A stretch of 11,141 nt of DNA, from the NCBI GenBank assembly GCA_023258825.1, contig JALQWE010000079.1, positions 1-11,141 on the forward strand, in the 5' to 3' direction. Every line of letters starts with the position of its first letter. Positions within the stretch are counted from its first letter, which is position 1. The notes under the pieces were generated by a model that made no database searches, was not told the origin of the DNA, and worked only from the letters and a program-made list of their open reading frames with translations. Below, one piece after another: positions 1 through 5,815 of the stretch. The translations under genes and the position numbers were made by a program. Source of the DNA: Planctomycetaceae bacterium (lineage in GTDB: Bacteria > Planctomycetota > Planctomycetia > Planctomycetales > Planctomycetaceae).

Positions 1-918
1 GGATTCACGCTGATTGAGTTGCTGGTAGTGATTGCGATCATTGCGATTCTGGTGTCATTGCTTTTGCCGGCCGTACAACAGGCAAGGGAAGCTGCTCGCC
101 GGACTCAGTGCAAAAACAACCTGAAGCAGCTGGGACTGGCACTGCACAACTATCACGACACCGTCAATGTGTTCCCCTGGGGTTACGATGAGCGTGAGAC
201 ATTGTGGACTGCGATGATTCTGCCACAGATTGAGCAGCAGAACCTCTATGCCACGCTGATCTGGCAGGAAACCGGCGCTGGCAACTGGAATGCCGCGGGA
301 TCTCCGAACACTCGCGCTTGTGCAACCGTCATTCCCGCGTTCCGCTGCCCATCGATGCCCCTTGAAGCGAGGGATAACGAGGACATTCCGGGACGTGTCC
401 CCGTCAGCTACCGCGGCGTGGCCGGAGCACTTGTTGCCTCAGACGACCTGTCAACCCGGCCAGCCGGTTACAACACGCCGCAGTTTACAGCACTGGAGCA
501 GACAAATCTGGACGGCATGTTCTATGGCTGCAGCAGTGTTCGCATGCGGGATATCACAGATGGGACATCCAACACCATCATGGTCGGCGAATCACGGACT
601 TCGTTGTATGTGAAAGACGGTCAGCAGATGGACTACTGGCAGTTTGGCAGCCCACAAACTGGCGGCTGGGTTTACGGGGGACTGGGGGGCACCGAGTATT
701 CGGAGGGCCTGGGTTCTGCCGTTGCGAAAATCAACGCCAATCTGGATCCGACCATCAGCGGGGTCCTGATGGAGATGGCGTTTGGCAGCTATCACATTGG
801 TGGAGCACAGTTTGTGATGGGTGACGGGTCCGTTCGATTCATTTCGGAGAACGTCCATTTGCCGCTGTATCAGTCGCTGGCCACACGTGGCAATGGTGAA
901 GTCGTTGGTGACTTCTAA
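1..918 (+). CDS. DUF1559 family prepilin-like protein (5' partial)
   Basis: This is the C-terminal bulk of a planctomycete DUF1559 protein. The first codon in the window is the Gly of the type IV prepilin cleavage motif (GFTLIELLVV), so only the short positively charged leader lies outside. A hydrophobic helix of about 25 residues follows, then the family-typical PAVQQAREAARR segment, CKNNLKQLGLALHNYHD and, later, DITDGTSNTIMVGE. The C-terminus carries the H-X9-DG signature: His at window residue 265 and Asp-Gly at 275-276, in HIGGAQFVMGDG. By family knowledge, such proteins are processed by a prepilin peptidase and are pseudopilin-like surface or periplasmic proteins; their exact role is unknown. 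The gene for a small lipoprotein follows about 190 bases downstream, the usual partner in these genomes. Family assignment is very secure, function is not. Confidence 0.95.
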   Translation, partial: GFTLIELLVVIAIIAILVSLLLPAVQQAREAARRTQCKNNLKQLGLALHNYHDTVNVFPWGYDERETLWTAMILPQIEQQNLYATLIWQETGAGNWNAAGSPNTRACATVIPAFRCPSMPLEARDNEDIPGRVPVSYRGVAGALVASDDLSTRPAGYNTPQFTALEQTNLDGMFYGCSSVRMRDITDGTSNTIMVGESRTSLYVKDGQQMDYWQFGSPQTGGWVYGGLGGTEYSEGLGSAVAKINANLDPTISGVLMEMAFGSYHIGGAQFVMGDGSVRFISENVHLPLYQSLATRGNGEVVGDF

Positions 919-985
919 GTTTCAGTGACGATCATACCGAGTGTCCTGACGCCGTGCCGGTTTTGAATGAGCCGGCATTGAAACT
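918..985 (+). other. Stem-loop structure directly after the DUF1559 stop codon
   Basis: AGTTTCAGTG at 918-927 can pair with CATTGAAACT at 976-985 (10 pairs, one G-U). Inside it TGCCGG at 955-960 can pair with CCGGCA at 972-977; the last two bases compete with the outer stem. There is no T tract after it, so it is not a classic intrinsic terminator. It could be an intercistronic processing or stability element between the pilin-like gene and the lipoprotein gene. Confidence 0.4.
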
Positions 986-1106
986 CAGCAACTCAGAAGT
1001 CTCCGATGCCGCAGCGGCGGTCATGACCATCGTTCATTGGATTCAGGTCATTGAACCGCCCGGTTTTCGACAAGTGAAAACTCTCGATTTTATGTCAGGT
1101 GCAATT

Positions 1107-1607
1107 ATGAAATTCACGCAGAGAAACATGGAACGCATGGGAATGCTGTTGGTCCTGCTGGCGGGATGCAGCGCTACAAACTCAATCGATTACGGCAAAG
1201 TCTCACTCGTGGATGTGTCAGGAACAGTGACGCTCGATGGTCAACCGCTCGCAGCGGCTGTCATCACCTTTGAAGACCCCTCCACAGGGAACTTTTCCTT
1301 CGCCCGAACAGATGCTTCGGGACAATACACCCTGCAGTTCGACAGTGAGAAAGATGGTGTGACTCCCGGCAACAAGGTGGTACGACTCAGCACAACGCGA
1401 TCAATTCTCGGCCTGAGGGGTGAGGAGGGCGAGGAAACAGGAGAATCCCCCTCCGAAGGCTCAGCCAAATCAGCCGACCGTCAGCAGGAACTAGTCCCGG
1501 ACTGCTACAACGCGAAATCAAAGCTGAATGTGGAAATCACGACAGCGTCAGGAACAGTGGACTTTGACCTGAAGTCCGATTGCTCAACCAGTTCGGCCAA
1601 ACAGTGA
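1107..1607 (+). CDS. Carboxypeptidase regulatory-like domain lipoprotein
   Basis: A 166-residue secreted lipoprotein. The ATG at 1107 is chosen because AGGT at 1097-1100 sits at a suitable distance and it gives a normal lipoprotein signal: basic start MKFTQRNMERMG, hydrophobic MLLVLLAG, lipobox LLAGC with the lipidated Cys at residue 21. The open frame runs upstream to 954, but that part has no signal-peptide character. ATGs at 1092 and 1128 are alternatives. Residues about 37-86 form a transthyretin-like or carboxypeptidase-regulatory beta fold (SGTVTLDGQPLAAAVITFED, then a GQYTL strand). A Glu/Ser-rich stretch follows at about 105-125. Then comes the planctomycete-typical ending LVPDCYNAKSKLNVEIT and VDFDLKSD. 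Proteins of this type are usually encoded beside DUF1559 pilin-like genes, as here. No enzymatic residues are expected; a structural or binding role in the envelope is inferred. Confidence 0.85.
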   Translation: MKFTQRNMERMGMLLVLLAGCSATNSIDYGKVSLVDVSGTVTLDGQPLAAAVITFEDPSTGNFSFARTDASGQYTLQFDSEKDGVTPGNKVVRLSTTRSILGLRGEEGEETGESPSEGSAKSADRQQELVPDCYNAKSKLNVEITTASGTVDFDLKSDCSTSSAKQ

Positions 1608-1623
1608 CGGACAGGTGCCGTAG

Positions 1624-1667
1624 AGGATCCACCTGAAAACCGGCAAGGCTGGTTTCACCGTGGTCCT
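1624..1667 (+). other. Imperfect hairpin after the lipoprotein gene
   Basis: AGGATCCACCTGAAAACC at 1624-1641 pairs imperfectly with GGTTTCACCGTGGTCCT at 1651-1667, with small bulges. A pyrimidine-rich stretch (TTTCCTGTTTCC) follows. It precedes the strong terminator at 1682-1721 and may be a weak first termination or mRNA 3'-end element. Confidence 0.35.
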
Positions 1668-1681
1668 TTCCTGTTTCCATG

Positions 1682-1721
1682 AAAAGCGGGCTTTCCACGC
1701 GATGCGGGAAAGCCCGCTTTT
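1682..1721 (+). terminator. Strong intrinsic terminator
   Basis: A perfect 15-base-pair inverted repeat: AAAAGCGGGCTTTCC at 1682-1696 and its exact complement at 1707-1721, with a 10-base loop. The GC-rich core is flanked by an A run on the left and a T run on the right, so it should act in both directions. It lies about 75 bases after the lipoprotein stop and closes the DUF1559-lipoprotein unit. Confidence 0.9.
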
Positions 1722-2138
1722 ATCGTTTTGCGGTCGGATCGAGTGAGAAGTAACTCGCGGGAACCCGGGGAGATTCCAGACCGCATCACGCCGTCAGGAC
1801 AGGCTTCGCCGGTGATCCGGTGATTTCGTTATGAACGAATAGCCGGTCGCCCGGGGCCGTCAGCACGGATTGCCACAGCTCAGGTCTTGATTTTTCCTGC
1901 CGAAAGGCGAGGCTGCACTCTGATGGATCAGCCTCCGTTGGCCGTTCGTTCCGAAGAAATCGGGTTTCCCCGACAAAACGGGGGCTGCGGAGCGGTTTTT
2001 CCAAACCGGATTCCGAAGACGGCCTGCGGATTTTGTTCAGAGGCCGGTCACGCTATGATGCCGGCAGGTGAGTGGCCGGGGATTTACGCATATTTCTCCT
2101 GAAGGCAGAACAGTTCTGCAGACCAAGGGCGTTGACGC
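1722..2138. other. Gene-free spacer before rhaB
   Basis: No convincing gene is seen here on either strand. The open frames present start at TTG codons, lack a ribosome site and show no family features. Small perfect stem-loops occur: CCCCG/CGGGG at 1968-1983 (6-base loop) and CGGTTT/AAACCG at 1993-2008 (4-base loop). The 9-mer TTCCGAAGA occurs twice, at 1949 and 2011. The right end probably carries the rhaB promoter. Confidence 0.6.
2033..2059 (+). promoter_or_regulatory. Possible sigma70-like promoter of rhaB
   Basis: TATGAT at 2054-2059 is a good -10 candidate about 80 bases before the rhaB start. TTGTTC at 2033-2038 is a possible -35, but the spacer of 15 bases is short. GGCCT at 2021-2025 and AGGCC at 2041-2045 form an inverted repeat around the -35, which could be an operator. 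The call rests on sequence resemblance only. Confidence 0.3.
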
Positions 2139-3620
2139 ATGGCAGAAAAGACCTATCTGGCGGTGGATTTGGGTGCTGAGAGTGGCCGAGTCATGGCTGG
2201 CCGTTTCGACGGCAGCCACATTTCGTTGCATGAGATCCATCGATTCAGTAATGGCCCGATTCGGCTCGGAGGAACCCTGCGCTGGAATCTGACGGGGCTG
2301 TGGTCTGAAATCCAGAACGGGCTGCGTGAAGCCAATGCTCGCTATGGATCATCCATCAGCACTGTGGGTGTCGACACGTGGGGCGTGGACTTCGTCCTGA
2401 TGAATCGCAACGATGAGTTACTGGGGCAGCCCTGGAACTACCGCGATTCCCGGACGGAAGGCATGATGAATCGCGCCTTCCAGCGGGTCTCACGCTCGGA
2501 AATCTTCGCCCAGACCGGCCTGCAATTCATGGAAATCAACTCGCTGTACCAGATGCTCGCCATGTGTCAGCGAGATCCTGAGCTGGTGGCACAAGCCACG
2601 AAATTTCTGATGGTGCCGGATTTTCTGAACTGGTGCCTGTGTGGCAGTCGGGTGGTGGAATTCACGAATGCCACCACAACTCAGATGCTGAATGCCACGA
2701 CGCGAACCTGGGCCACGGATCTACTTCGTAAACTGGACATTCCGACTCAAATGTTCCCGGAGATCGTCAACCCGGGAACGCGCCTCGGGGCTCTGCGAAG
2801 AGACGTTGCCGACTACACGGGTTTAAGCGGTGTCCAGGTCGTCGCCCCGGCGACTCATGACACCGGGTCGGCCGTCGCCGCAGTCCCAACTTCGCACACG
2901 GGCAATCCGGACTGGGCCTACATCAGCAGTGGCACCTGGTCGTTAATGGGCGTTGAGGTTCAGAATGCAATCCTGACAGAACAGGCGTTGCAGCGAAATG
3001 TAACCAACGAAGGCGGCATCGACGGCACCTATCGTTTGCTGAAGAACATCATGGGGTTGTGGCTGGTGCAGCGTTGCAAGCTGGCATTTGAGCAGCGTGG
3101 TTTGCGAGCCGACTATGCTGAACTCACACGCAAAGCCGCCGGTGCGATCCCGTTCCGCTCACTGGTCAACCCGGATTGCCCCGAGTTTTTGCGGCCAGAT
3201 GACATGACCGCGGCGATTGCGGCGGAGTGTCGACGAACTGGCCAGCCTGTGCCCGAAGAGGAGGGGCAGTTTGTCCGATGTGCCCTGGAAAGCCTGGCGC
3301 TCAAATACCGCATGGTCCTCGGGTGGATGGAGGAGATGACGGGAGTTAAAGTCAAGGTGATCCATGTCGTTGGGGGTGGCGCACAAAATGCACTGCTGAA
3401 TCAGTTCACAGCCGACGCCTGCGGCGTTCCGGTCATTGCCGGACCAGTCGAAGCAACAGCTCTGGGAAATGTTCTGGTGCAGGCCATGGCCGCTGGCGAT
3501 CTGGGTTCGCTGAGCGACATCCGTGACGTCGTCCGACGATCGGAAGCCATCACTGAATTTCGCCCGGTCAACGCGGAACTCTGGCAGGACGCGTGGGAGC
3601 GTTTCGTACGAATTCAGTAG
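2139..3620 (+). CDS. rhaB: Rhamnulokinase (FGGY family)
   Basis: ATP-dependent kinase converting L-rhamnulose to L-rhamnulose 1-phosphate, cytosolic, in L-rhamnose catabolism (EC 2.7.1.5). The 493 residues match the usual length of about 490. Seen in sequence: FGGY N-terminal phosphate motif VDLGAESGR (residues 9-17); VGVDTWGVDF (77-86), a RhaB hallmark; THDTGSAVAAVP (239-250) with the expected catalytic Asp at 241; ISSGTWSLMG (262-271); RLLKNIMGLWL (299-309), also typical of RhaB; and the C-terminal nucleotide-binding VVGGGAQNALLNQFTADACG with GPVEATALGN (435-444). The ATG at 2139 has AAGGG at 2125-2129 upstream and the protein starts directly at the first beta strand. No rhamnose isomerase, aldolase, regulator or transporter lies nearby, so the gene is separated from the rest of its pathway within this window. 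A related sugar-kinase specificity such as fuculokinase is less likely given the motifs. Confidence 0.93.
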   Translation: MAEKTYLAVDLGAESGRVMAGRFDGSHISLHEIHRFSNGPIRLGGTLRWNLTGLWSEIQNGLREANARYGSSISTVGVDTWGVDFVLMNRNDELLGQPWNYRDSRTEGMMNRAFQRVSRSEIFAQTGLQFMEINSLYQMLAMCQRDPELVAQATKFLMVPDFLNWCLCGSRVVEFTNATTTQMLNATTRTWATDLLRKLDIPTQMFPEIVNPGTRLGALRRDVADYTGLSGVQVVAPATHDTGSAVAAVPTSHTGNPDWAYISSGTWSLMGVEVQNAILTEQALQRNVTNEGGIDGTYRLLKNIMGLWLVQRCKLAFEQRGLRADYAELTRKAAGAIPFRSLVNPDCPEFLRPDDMTAAIAAECRRTGQPVPEEEGQFVRCALESLALKYRMVLGWMEEMTGVKVKVIHVVGGGAQNALLNQFTADACGVPVIAGPVEATALGNVLVQAMAAGDLGSLSDIRDVVRRSEAITEFRPVNAELWQDAWERFVRIQ

Positions 3621-3822
3621 ACGTCCGTTCGCAGTTCCGCAGACTCCCGGGATGGCAACGCAGTCGACCTCCGTTCGCCACAGAATTAAACAGGACTTCA
3701 GAGGACCATCAACTCGTCTGAAACACCTCGACAGAGCGCAGCAACGCGGCGATGGCTTCGGGCCTGCCGTTCTCTGAGACAATCATTTTTCTGAATCTTT
3801 CTGAAGAAACTACCGTACAACC

Positions 3823-4773
3823 ATGGGGCTCTTTGATCGACTCAAACGTGGTCTGGAAAAAACCAGACAGATTCTGCGCACGGACATCCGGGATCTGTTC
3901 CGCAGCGGTGAGATCCTTGACGAACGTCTGCTGCGGGATTTTGAAGGTCGGCTGATTCGCACGGACATGGGTGTCACAGCCACCACTCAGATTATCAATC
4001 GGCTCCGCAATGATCACGGAGGACGAACGGTAGACGTCGACGCCATCTGGAAAACGGTGCACGACGAACTCGTCGATTTGCTGAAGGGAAAGAATGACGT
4101 TCGCTGGGATCTTGCCAACCCGCTCTCACCACTGGCGAAAGCAGGCAGCGGTCCTACGGTGATTCTGGTGGCCGGGGTGAATGGTGTTGGAAAGACCACA
4201 TCGATTGCGAAGCTGGCAAATCTGCTTCAAAAAGGCGGTCAATCCGTGGTACTGGCTGCGGGTGATACCTTTCGAGCAGCCGCTGTTGAACAGTTGACCA
4301 TGTGGTCCCAACGGCTGGGCTGCACGATCGTCCGGAAAGAGAGCAATTCAGATCCCGCTGCCGTCGCGTGGGACGGGGTCCATAAGGCCCTTGAGCTGGG
4401 AGCTGATTACCTGATTGTCGACACCGCCGGACGACTGCAGAACCAGAAAAACCTGATGGATGAACTCGGAAAGATTCGACGCGTCATGCAGAAGGTCATT
4501 CCGGATGCACCCCATGAGAGTCTTTTGGTGCTGGATGCGACCACGGGGCATAACGGGCTGAGTCAGGCCCGCAGTTTCTCTGCCGCCACGGGATGCACGG
4601 GACTGGTGCTGGCGAAGCTGGACGGAACAGCTCGCGGTGGCATTGTTGTTGCCATTCGCCAGGAAATGGGGATCCCTGTAAAATACATCGGTGTGGGTGA
4701 GCAAATCGACGATCTGGAGTTGTTCGATCCCAACGGCTTTGTGGAAGCTCTGTTCAGCAGGCCGTCCGCTTGA
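3823..4773 (+). CDS. ftsY: Signal recognition particle receptor FtsY
   Basis: SRP-type GTPase that docks SRP-ribosome complexes at the inner membrane for co-translational insertion through SecYEG. The 316 residues contain only the NG core; the long acidic A domain of enterobacterial FtsY is absent, so membrane contact probably uses the amphipathic N-terminal helix (MGLFDRLKRGLEKTRQ). The helical N domain covers about residues 1-95. G-domain motifs: P-loop GVNGVGKTT (118-126), DTFRAAAVEQL (148-158), DTAGR (200-204), LDATTGHNGLSQA (237-249), AKLDGTARGG (264-273) and GVGEQIDDL (290-298). Two family-conserved positions differ: GQN reads GHN, and the TKLD base-recognition motif reads AKLD. The pattern excludes the paralogue Ffh, because there is no Met-rich M domain. 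The ATG at 3823 has no clear Shine-Dalgarno, but the protein begins at the normal NG position. Confidence 0.95.
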   Translation: MGLFDRLKRGLEKTRQILRTDIRDLFRSGEILDERLLRDFEGRLIRTDMGVTATTQIINRLRNDHGGRTVDVDAIWKTVHDELVDLLKGKNDVRWDLANPLSPLAKAGSGPTVILVAGVNGVGKTTSIAKLANLLQKGGQSVVLAAGDTFRAAAVEQLTMWSQRLGCTIVRKESNSDPAAVAWDGVHKALELGADYLIVDTAGRLQNQKNLMDELGKIRRVMQKVIPDAPHESLLVLDATTGHNGLSQARSFSAATGCTGLVLAKLDGTARGGIVVAIRQEMGIPVKYIGVGEQIDDLELFDPNGFVEALFSRPSA

Positions 4774-4849
4774 CGCACCCTGACTGCGATCCGGCAATCA
4801 CTGGCATGCTGGAGAAAATCCCGACAGCGACAAACGAGCCGAGAAATGG

Positions 4850-4855
4850 TACGAT
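4850..4855 (+). promoter_or_regulatory. Possible -10 element before the membrane repeat-protein gene
   Basis: TACGAT lies 55 bases before the GTG start at 4911, inside a small inverted repeat (CCGAG at 4839-4843 and CTCGG at 4857-4861). No good -35 is visible. The gap of 137 bases after ftsY leaves room for a separate promoter, but read-through from ftsY is equally possible since no terminator is seen. Confidence 0.2.
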
Positions 4856-4910
4856 ACTCGGTAGCTAAGGGCTGGATTTCGCAGACCTGCAGAGAATCGG
4901 ACGCAATACC

Positions 4911-5492
4911 GTGGAAAAACTCCTCATCTTCCTCGTGATCTTCGCCGTCTCGAAGATCGTGGAAATGATCAACGGCGCCAAAGCGGCACGCGAGGCAAGG
5001 GCCCCCGAGCCGCTTCTAACATCGGCCGACACAATGTCGCCCGCCACGGGCTCTCCCGCTGTTCCGCAAGGCAATATCGGTCGTCCACCGCGAGAAAACC
5101 GGGAACGGAGCGGCAGTCGTCGATCAAACAGCGAACCAGCACCAGCGAACCGAAAGTCACGTGCTGCCCGATCGGGCAGCACTGCCGGACGTTCCAGGCC
5201 TGACACTACGCGTACCATGGGCGCGGGGGTGCAGAAACACGTGGAATCGTATATCAGTGACCACGTGCGTCAGCACCTTGACTCTCAGGTGGATGACTCC
5301 GTGCGCCGTAACATCACTCAGCACGTGCAGCAGCATATCGGTACCGGTTTATCGGCCGACGCGGAACAATCCACAGCCCCGCAGTCGGTACAGGATATCC
5401 GGGGACTGTTGCAGAACGTGAACGATGTACGAAAGGCCGTATTGCTGAATGAAATACTCACGCGACCGCGCTGCCTGACTCGCCCGCGTTAG
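4911..5492 (+). CDS. Single-pass membrane protein with tetrad repeat (unknown function)
   Basis: I do not recognise a named family. The 193 residues begin at a GTG without a visible Shine-Dalgarno; it is chosen because the next start would delete the membrane helix. Order: transmembrane helix at about 4-20 (LLIFLVIFAVSKIVEMI); basic, Pro/Ser/Arg-rich disordered linker at about 24-100; then residues 103-147, where Met, Val, Ile or Leu sits at every fourth position twelve times in a row, with only polar or small residues between and five His directly before the hydrophobic position. A short conserved-looking helix follows (DIRGLLQNVNDVRKAVLLNE), then a basic tail with the near-duplicate LTRPRC-LTRPR. 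It lies between ftsY and a PPIase lipoprotein gene on the same strand, which suggests an envelope-related role. The linker orientation by the positive-inside rule suggests a cytoplasmic C-terminus. Coding status is supported by the clean N-terminal helix and ordered repeat. Confidence 0.75.
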   Translation: MEKLLIFLVIFAVSKIVEMINGAKAAREARAPEPLLTSADTMSPATGSPAVPQGNIGRPPRENRERSGSRRSNSEPAPANRKSRAARSGSTAGRSRPDTTRTMGAGVQKHVESYISDHVRQHLDSQVDDSVRRNITQHVQQHIGTGLSADAEQSTAPQSVQDIRGLLQNVNDVRKAVLLNEILTRPRCLTRPR

Positions 5493-5815
5493 TGGCAAAG
5501 GGGATGGGGCCTGAATTGCCGAGATGAACTTGCGTTCCGAGAACGCCGGGTACGAAACAGCAGATCAGAATACGCCTGCCTCAGCTGTTCGTCGAAATTC
5601 CGAGACGCCGCAGCCGTCGGTCGATGCTTGCGATAGCGGATCCCCGTGAAAAACATCAGTGAGGCTCTCGTATTCGGCAGATTCTGCCGTTGTAAGTCCC
5701 CCTAAAATAAGGGGTTGTGACACAGCAGACGGTATTGATCTCTTTTGATGGTCGGGGCTATAGTGCTTGCGTGCCTGAACCTGCCAGCCCCTTTTGGCTC
5801 CATTGGCCACTTACT
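5493..5815. other. Spacer before the PPIase gene with inverted repeats
   Basis: No convincing gene is seen. Two compact symmetric elements occur: a 15-base palindrome CGGCAGATTCTGCCG at 5675-5689, and CCCCT/AGGGG at 5699-5714 around an A-rich loop. They stand 46 and 21 bases before a candidate promoter at 5735-5764 and may be protein-binding sites or weak hairpins. Neither has a following T tract. Confidence 0.45.
5735..5764 (+). promoter_or_regulatory. Candidate promoter of the PPIase lipoprotein gene
   Basis: TTGATC at 5735-5740 and TATAGT at 5759-5764 are separated by 18 bases and resemble sigma70 -35 and -10 boxes. A transcript starting near 5771 would have a leader of about 45 bases before the GTG at 5816, but would start after the alternative GTG at 5717, which argues for the downstream start. 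Confidence 0.4.

Noticed and set aside
954..1106. N-terminal extension of the lipoprotein reading frame
   Set aside because: It would place about 70 residues before the lipobox Cys and begins inside a hairpin; the ATG at 1107 gives a normal signal peptide.
1786..2004. 72-codon open frame on the minus strand in the rhaB upstream spacer
   Set aside because: It starts at TTG, has no ribosome site, shows no family features and runs over the hairpins of the spacer.
1887..2102. 71-codon open frame on the plus strand before rhaB
   Set aside because: It has a non-ATG start and a composition rich in Cys, Gly and Pro without pattern, and it overlaps the probable rhaB promoter.
3159..3782. 207-codon open frame on the minus strand overlapping the end of rhaB
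   Set aside because: Most of it is antisense to the secure rhaB gene; the protein is Cys/Arg/Ser-rich with no motif.
4348..4797. 149-codon open frame on the minus strand inside ftsY
   Set aside because: It is antisense to the conserved GTPase motifs and is a codon-bias shadow.
5646..5705. Possible 19-residue leader peptide (GTG start, with CRC near its end) before the PPIase gene
   Set aside because: It has no clear Shine-Dalgarno and no run of codons that would suit attenuation; a frame this short is expected by chance.
5565..5810. 81-codon open frame on the minus strand before the PPIase gene
   Set aside because: It has an ATG but no ribosome site or recognised family, and it overlaps the likely promoter and palindromes.
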